Shown: positions 61,865 to 64,000 of the stretch, piece after piece
Layout of the letters: every line of letters starts with the position of its first letter
How positions within the stretch are numbered: the first letter of the stretch is position 1
NCBI GenBank assembly: GCA_003214315.1
Contig: QCLU01000002.1
Span: 1-64,000, forward strand
Source of the DNA: Prochlorococcus sp. AG-418-D13
GTDB taxonomy: Bacteria; Cyanobacteriota; Cyanobacteriia; PCC-6307; Cyanobiaceae
Length of the DNA: 64,000 nucleotides
Direction: 5' to 3'
Notes under the pieces: model-generated
The model's database searches: none
Seen by the model: only the letters and a program-made list of their open reading frames with translations
Told to the model about the DNA's origin: nothing
Translations under genes and position numbers: made by a program

Positions 61865-62821
61865 ATGTTAAAACTTGAGAAATTTCTAGAAATGATACTA
61901 GATAATTTTTTTAAAAATTTAATATATGAACCGGTTTCAGTTTTAGGTCTTTTAGTTTTTTATTTTTTATTAATTAACTTACCAATATCTTTGGGTGCAG
62001 TTTTTAAAAAAAAGTCTTCATCTGCTGTAAGACTTATTACGATTTTAGTGAACCTATTAATAACATTACAATTACTTTTTAGGTGGTCAATTTCTGGGCA
62101 CTTTCCTATTAGCAATTTGTATGAATCTCTTTATTTCCTTACTTGGGGTATCACATTAGGTCAACTATTGGTTGAAAGAGAATACCAAGCTCCAATAATT
62201 CCATCAATTGCTATACCTATTGAGTTACTGACTGTGGCTTTTGCTTGTTTTGTTTTGCCTGAGGATTTGAAATTATCATCCAACTTAGTTCCAGCTTTAA
62301 GGTCTAGTTGGTTAGTAATGCATGTTAGCGTTGTAATGCTTAGTTATGCAGCATTAATAATAGGTTCTTTACTTTCAATGTCCGTTTTGTTTATTAATAA
62401 AAATAAGCCGCTTCAAATCAGAAGTAGTTCTACAGGTATAGGAGGATTTAAACTTTCAAATAGCTATACTGTAAATGATTTAGTTGAACCTATTGAATTT
62501 TCTCATTCAGAAGAATTAGATACATTAAGTTATCGTTCTATATTAGTAGGTTTTGTTCTTTTGACTCTCGGTTTAATTTCAGGTGCAGTTTGGGCTAATG
62601 AGGCCTGGGGCACATGGTGGAGTTGGGATCCAAAAGAAACATGGGCATTTATCTCGTGGATGTTTTATGCCGCTTATCTGCATATGAGAATAAGCAAGGG
62701 TTGGCAAGGACGCAAACCAGCATTATTAGCATCTACAGGCTTTTTAGTTGTTTTAGTATGTTATTTAGGAGTTAATTTTTTAGGAATTGGGTTGCATAGT
62801 TATGGATGGATATTTGGGTGA
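61865..62821 (+). CDS. ccsA: Cytochrome c biogenesis protein CcsA
   Basis: A 318-aa thylakoid membrane protein with about eight helices. The haem-handling WWD motif WGTWWSWDPKETWAF and conserved histidines (LVMHVSVVMLSYAAL, LGIGLHSYGWI) are present. It works with CcsB in system II to attach haem to cytochromes such as c6 and f. The start could be ATG 61865 or the ATG at 61892, ten residues in. Confidence 0.9.
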   Translation: MLKLEKFLEMILDNFFKNLIYEPVSVLGLLVFYFLLINLPISLGAVFKKKSSSAVRLITILVNLLITLQLLFRWSISGHFPISNLYESLYFLTWGITLGQLLVEREYQAPIIPSIAIPIELLTVAFACFVLPEDLKLSSNLVPALRSSWLVMHVSVVMLSYAALIIGSLLSMSVLFINKNKPLQIRSSSTGIGGFKLSNSYTVNDLVEPIEFSHSEELDTLSYRSILVGFVLLTLGLISGAVWANEAWGTWWSWDPKETWAFISWMFYAAYLHMRISKGWQGRKPALLASTGFLVVLVCYLGVNFLGIGLHSYGWIFG

Positions 62822-62842
62822 TTTCTTAATAATCCAGAATAT

Positions 62843-63601
62843 TTATTGAGGTTCCGAAAGAACATTCCCTTTTTGTGCTTCTTGTGCAACTTTTCTCAAG
62901 TCATCACATCCTTCTTTTAATGTTGGGTAAGCAAACATTCCGCTACCTGCAATAAAACAATTAGCACCAGCATCGGCACATTGTGAAATAGTCCAATTTG
63001 CTTTTATCCCCCCATCAACTTCAATGTCGACATTTAAGTTTTTTTCGATAATAAAGTTTCTTATTTCTCTGATTTTATTAAGCATTGTTGGTATGTAAGC
63101 TTGTCCTCCAAAGCCTGGATTAACTGTCATAACCAAAACATGATCAATCATATCCATAATGTTTTTAATCATTTCAAAAGGAGTATGAGGGTTTAATGCA
63201 ACAGAAGGAGATCCTCCTAGATCTCTTATTTTTCCGAGAATCCTATGCAAATGAATATTTGCTTCGGCATGAGCTATTACTACTCCTGGTTCACCATTCG
63301 CTCCTTTTGTGGCGTTTACATAAGATTCAAGCATTGTTTCACAGTTGTATTGGCTCACCATTAATTGAGTTTCAAAAGGGACATTGCAATATTTCCTGCA
63401 TGCAGCAATCATTTCAGGACCGAATGTAAGATTTGGTACGAAATTTCCATCCATTACATCAAACTGAATTCTATCTACCCCAGCTTCCTCGAGCTCTTTC
63501 ACACATGCCCCCATATTTGCCCAATCTGCTGGTAAAACTGAAGGAATTATTTGAATTGGTCTATTAACACCAGCTAAAATTGTTTGAGTTGACTCAGTCA
63601 T
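62843..63601 (-). CDS. rpe: Ribulose-phosphate 3-epimerase
   Basis: A 252-aa TIM-barrel enzyme of the Calvin and pentose-phosphate cycles. Signature parts: IQFDVMDGNFVPNLTFGPEM, VLVMTVNPGFGGQAYIP and DIEVDGGIKANWTI. It interconverts ribulose-5-P and xylulose-5-P. Divergent from glpX, another Calvin-cycle gene, with about 190 bases between. Confidence 0.95.
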   Translation of the reverse strand: MTESTQTILAGVNRPIQIIPSVLPADWANMGACVKELEEAGVDRIQFDVMDGNFVPNLTFGPEMIAACRKYCNVPFETQLMVSQYNCETMLESYVNATKGANGEPGVVIAHAEANIHLHRILGKIRDLGGSPSVALNPHTPFEMIKNIMDMIDHVLVMTVNPGFGGQAYIPTMLNKIREIRNFIIEKNLNVDIEVDGGIKANWTISQCADAGANCFIAGSGMFAYPTLKEGCDDLRKVAQEAQKGNVLSEPQ

Positions 63602-63788
63602 TTAATTTTTAAAATATTTAATAAAGATACTATATTTAGTTGTTTATTCCTAATTTCAAGTCATGGCCTGATAAAGTATCAGCTGTAAAGAGTTAAAAAA
63701 AGCTTACTAGCATAATAATTCTCATAAAAAATGACATTTTTTATGAGATCATACTCAAAACCTTTAAGAAAATCCTCAAAATTTAATT

Positions 63789-64000
63789 GTGAATCAAACT
63801 TTAATTCAAGAAATTCTCGAAGTTGTCGAGCAAGCAGCTATTGCCTCAGCAAAACTAACAGGACTTGGTCAAAAAGATGAAGCTGATGCTGCAGCTGTAG
63901 AAGCAATGAGATTGCGAATGGGCAAAATTGAAATGAAAGGGAAAATAGTTATTGGAGAAGGTGAAAGAGATGAAGCACCTATGCTTTATATAGGTGAAGA
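63789..64000 (+). CDS. glpX: Class II fructose-1,6-/sedoheptulose-1,7-bisphosphatase, N-terminal part (cut by window end)
   Basis: From GTG 63789 the frame reads [20 protein letters not shown] after the initiator, then [20 protein letters not shown] and [14 protein letters not shown]. These are the conserved opening of the GlpX-type cyanobacterial FBP/SBPase. The EGERDEAPM segment supplies metal ligands. The enzyme is the main Calvin-cycle bisphosphatase in cyanobacteria. The C-terminal part lies outside the window. Confidence 0.9.
   Translation, partial: MNQTLIQEILEVVEQAAIASAKLTGLGQKDEADAAAVEAMRLRMGKIEMKGKIVIGEGERDEAPMLYIGE

Overview
The window looks like a chromosomal segment of a high-light-adapted Prochlorococcus. 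The DNA is strongly AT-rich. It carries several high-light-inducible protein (hli) genes and many picocyanobacterial micro-genes. It also holds core genes of oxygenic photosynthesis: petN, thf1/psb29, pcyA, chlP, ccsA, a cytochrome c6-like gene, a ferredoxin-type sulfite reductase, and glpX. I saw no tRNA, rRNA, insertion sequence, integrase or CRISPR array. Family names come from motif recognition by eye; no database search was run.

Layout. Positions 1-16,200 form a belt of short genes on both strands. It includes three hli genes (one cut by the window start), a DsrE-like protein, two DUF1651 paralogs with near-identical promoters, a stand-alone NAD+-ligase-type adenylation domain, an SDR dehydrogenase, a DnaJ-type zinc-finger protein and many 30-100 aa membrane or secreted proteins. 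Many are chained by TAATG or ATGA overlaps. Positions 16,200-22,000 hold a K+ channel with an RCK domain, a c6-like cytochrome, an LptA-like protein and the pstSCAB phosphate transporter. Positions 22,000-36,000 are a second belt of small genes. It is interrupted by a four-gene minus-strand operon (exonuclease, ATP ligase, Lhr-type helicase, PdeM phosphoesterase; 23,185-28,960), the known ligase-associated DNA-damage-response set. A DUF2130 protein with a PD-(D/E)xK-like signature and a free-standing IF2_N protein lie next to it. Positions 35,680-64,000 are core genome: petN, thf1, clpP, ftsH, sipA, an M16 peptidase pair, pcyA-devBCA, rpsB-tsf, recG, sir, glyS, chlP, typA, lptB, ccsA, rpe and the start of glpX.

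How the genes work together. The window combines light-stress protection (hli, FtsH, ClpP, Thf1, SipA), bilin and chlorophyll side-chain synthesis (pcyA, chlP), thylakoid electron transport and cytochrome maturation (petN, c6-like, ccsA), phosphate uptake, outer-membrane lipid transport (LptA-like, LptB, DevBCA) and DNA repair (the ligase cluster, RecG).

Points most worth a second look: the stand-alone NAD+-ligase adenylation domain; the pseudoknot-capable leader before rpsB; the duplicated DUF1651 promoter with a LexA-like palindrome; an orphan TTG-start gene with an unusually long Shine-Dalgarno match; and several small paralog families scattered through the belts.
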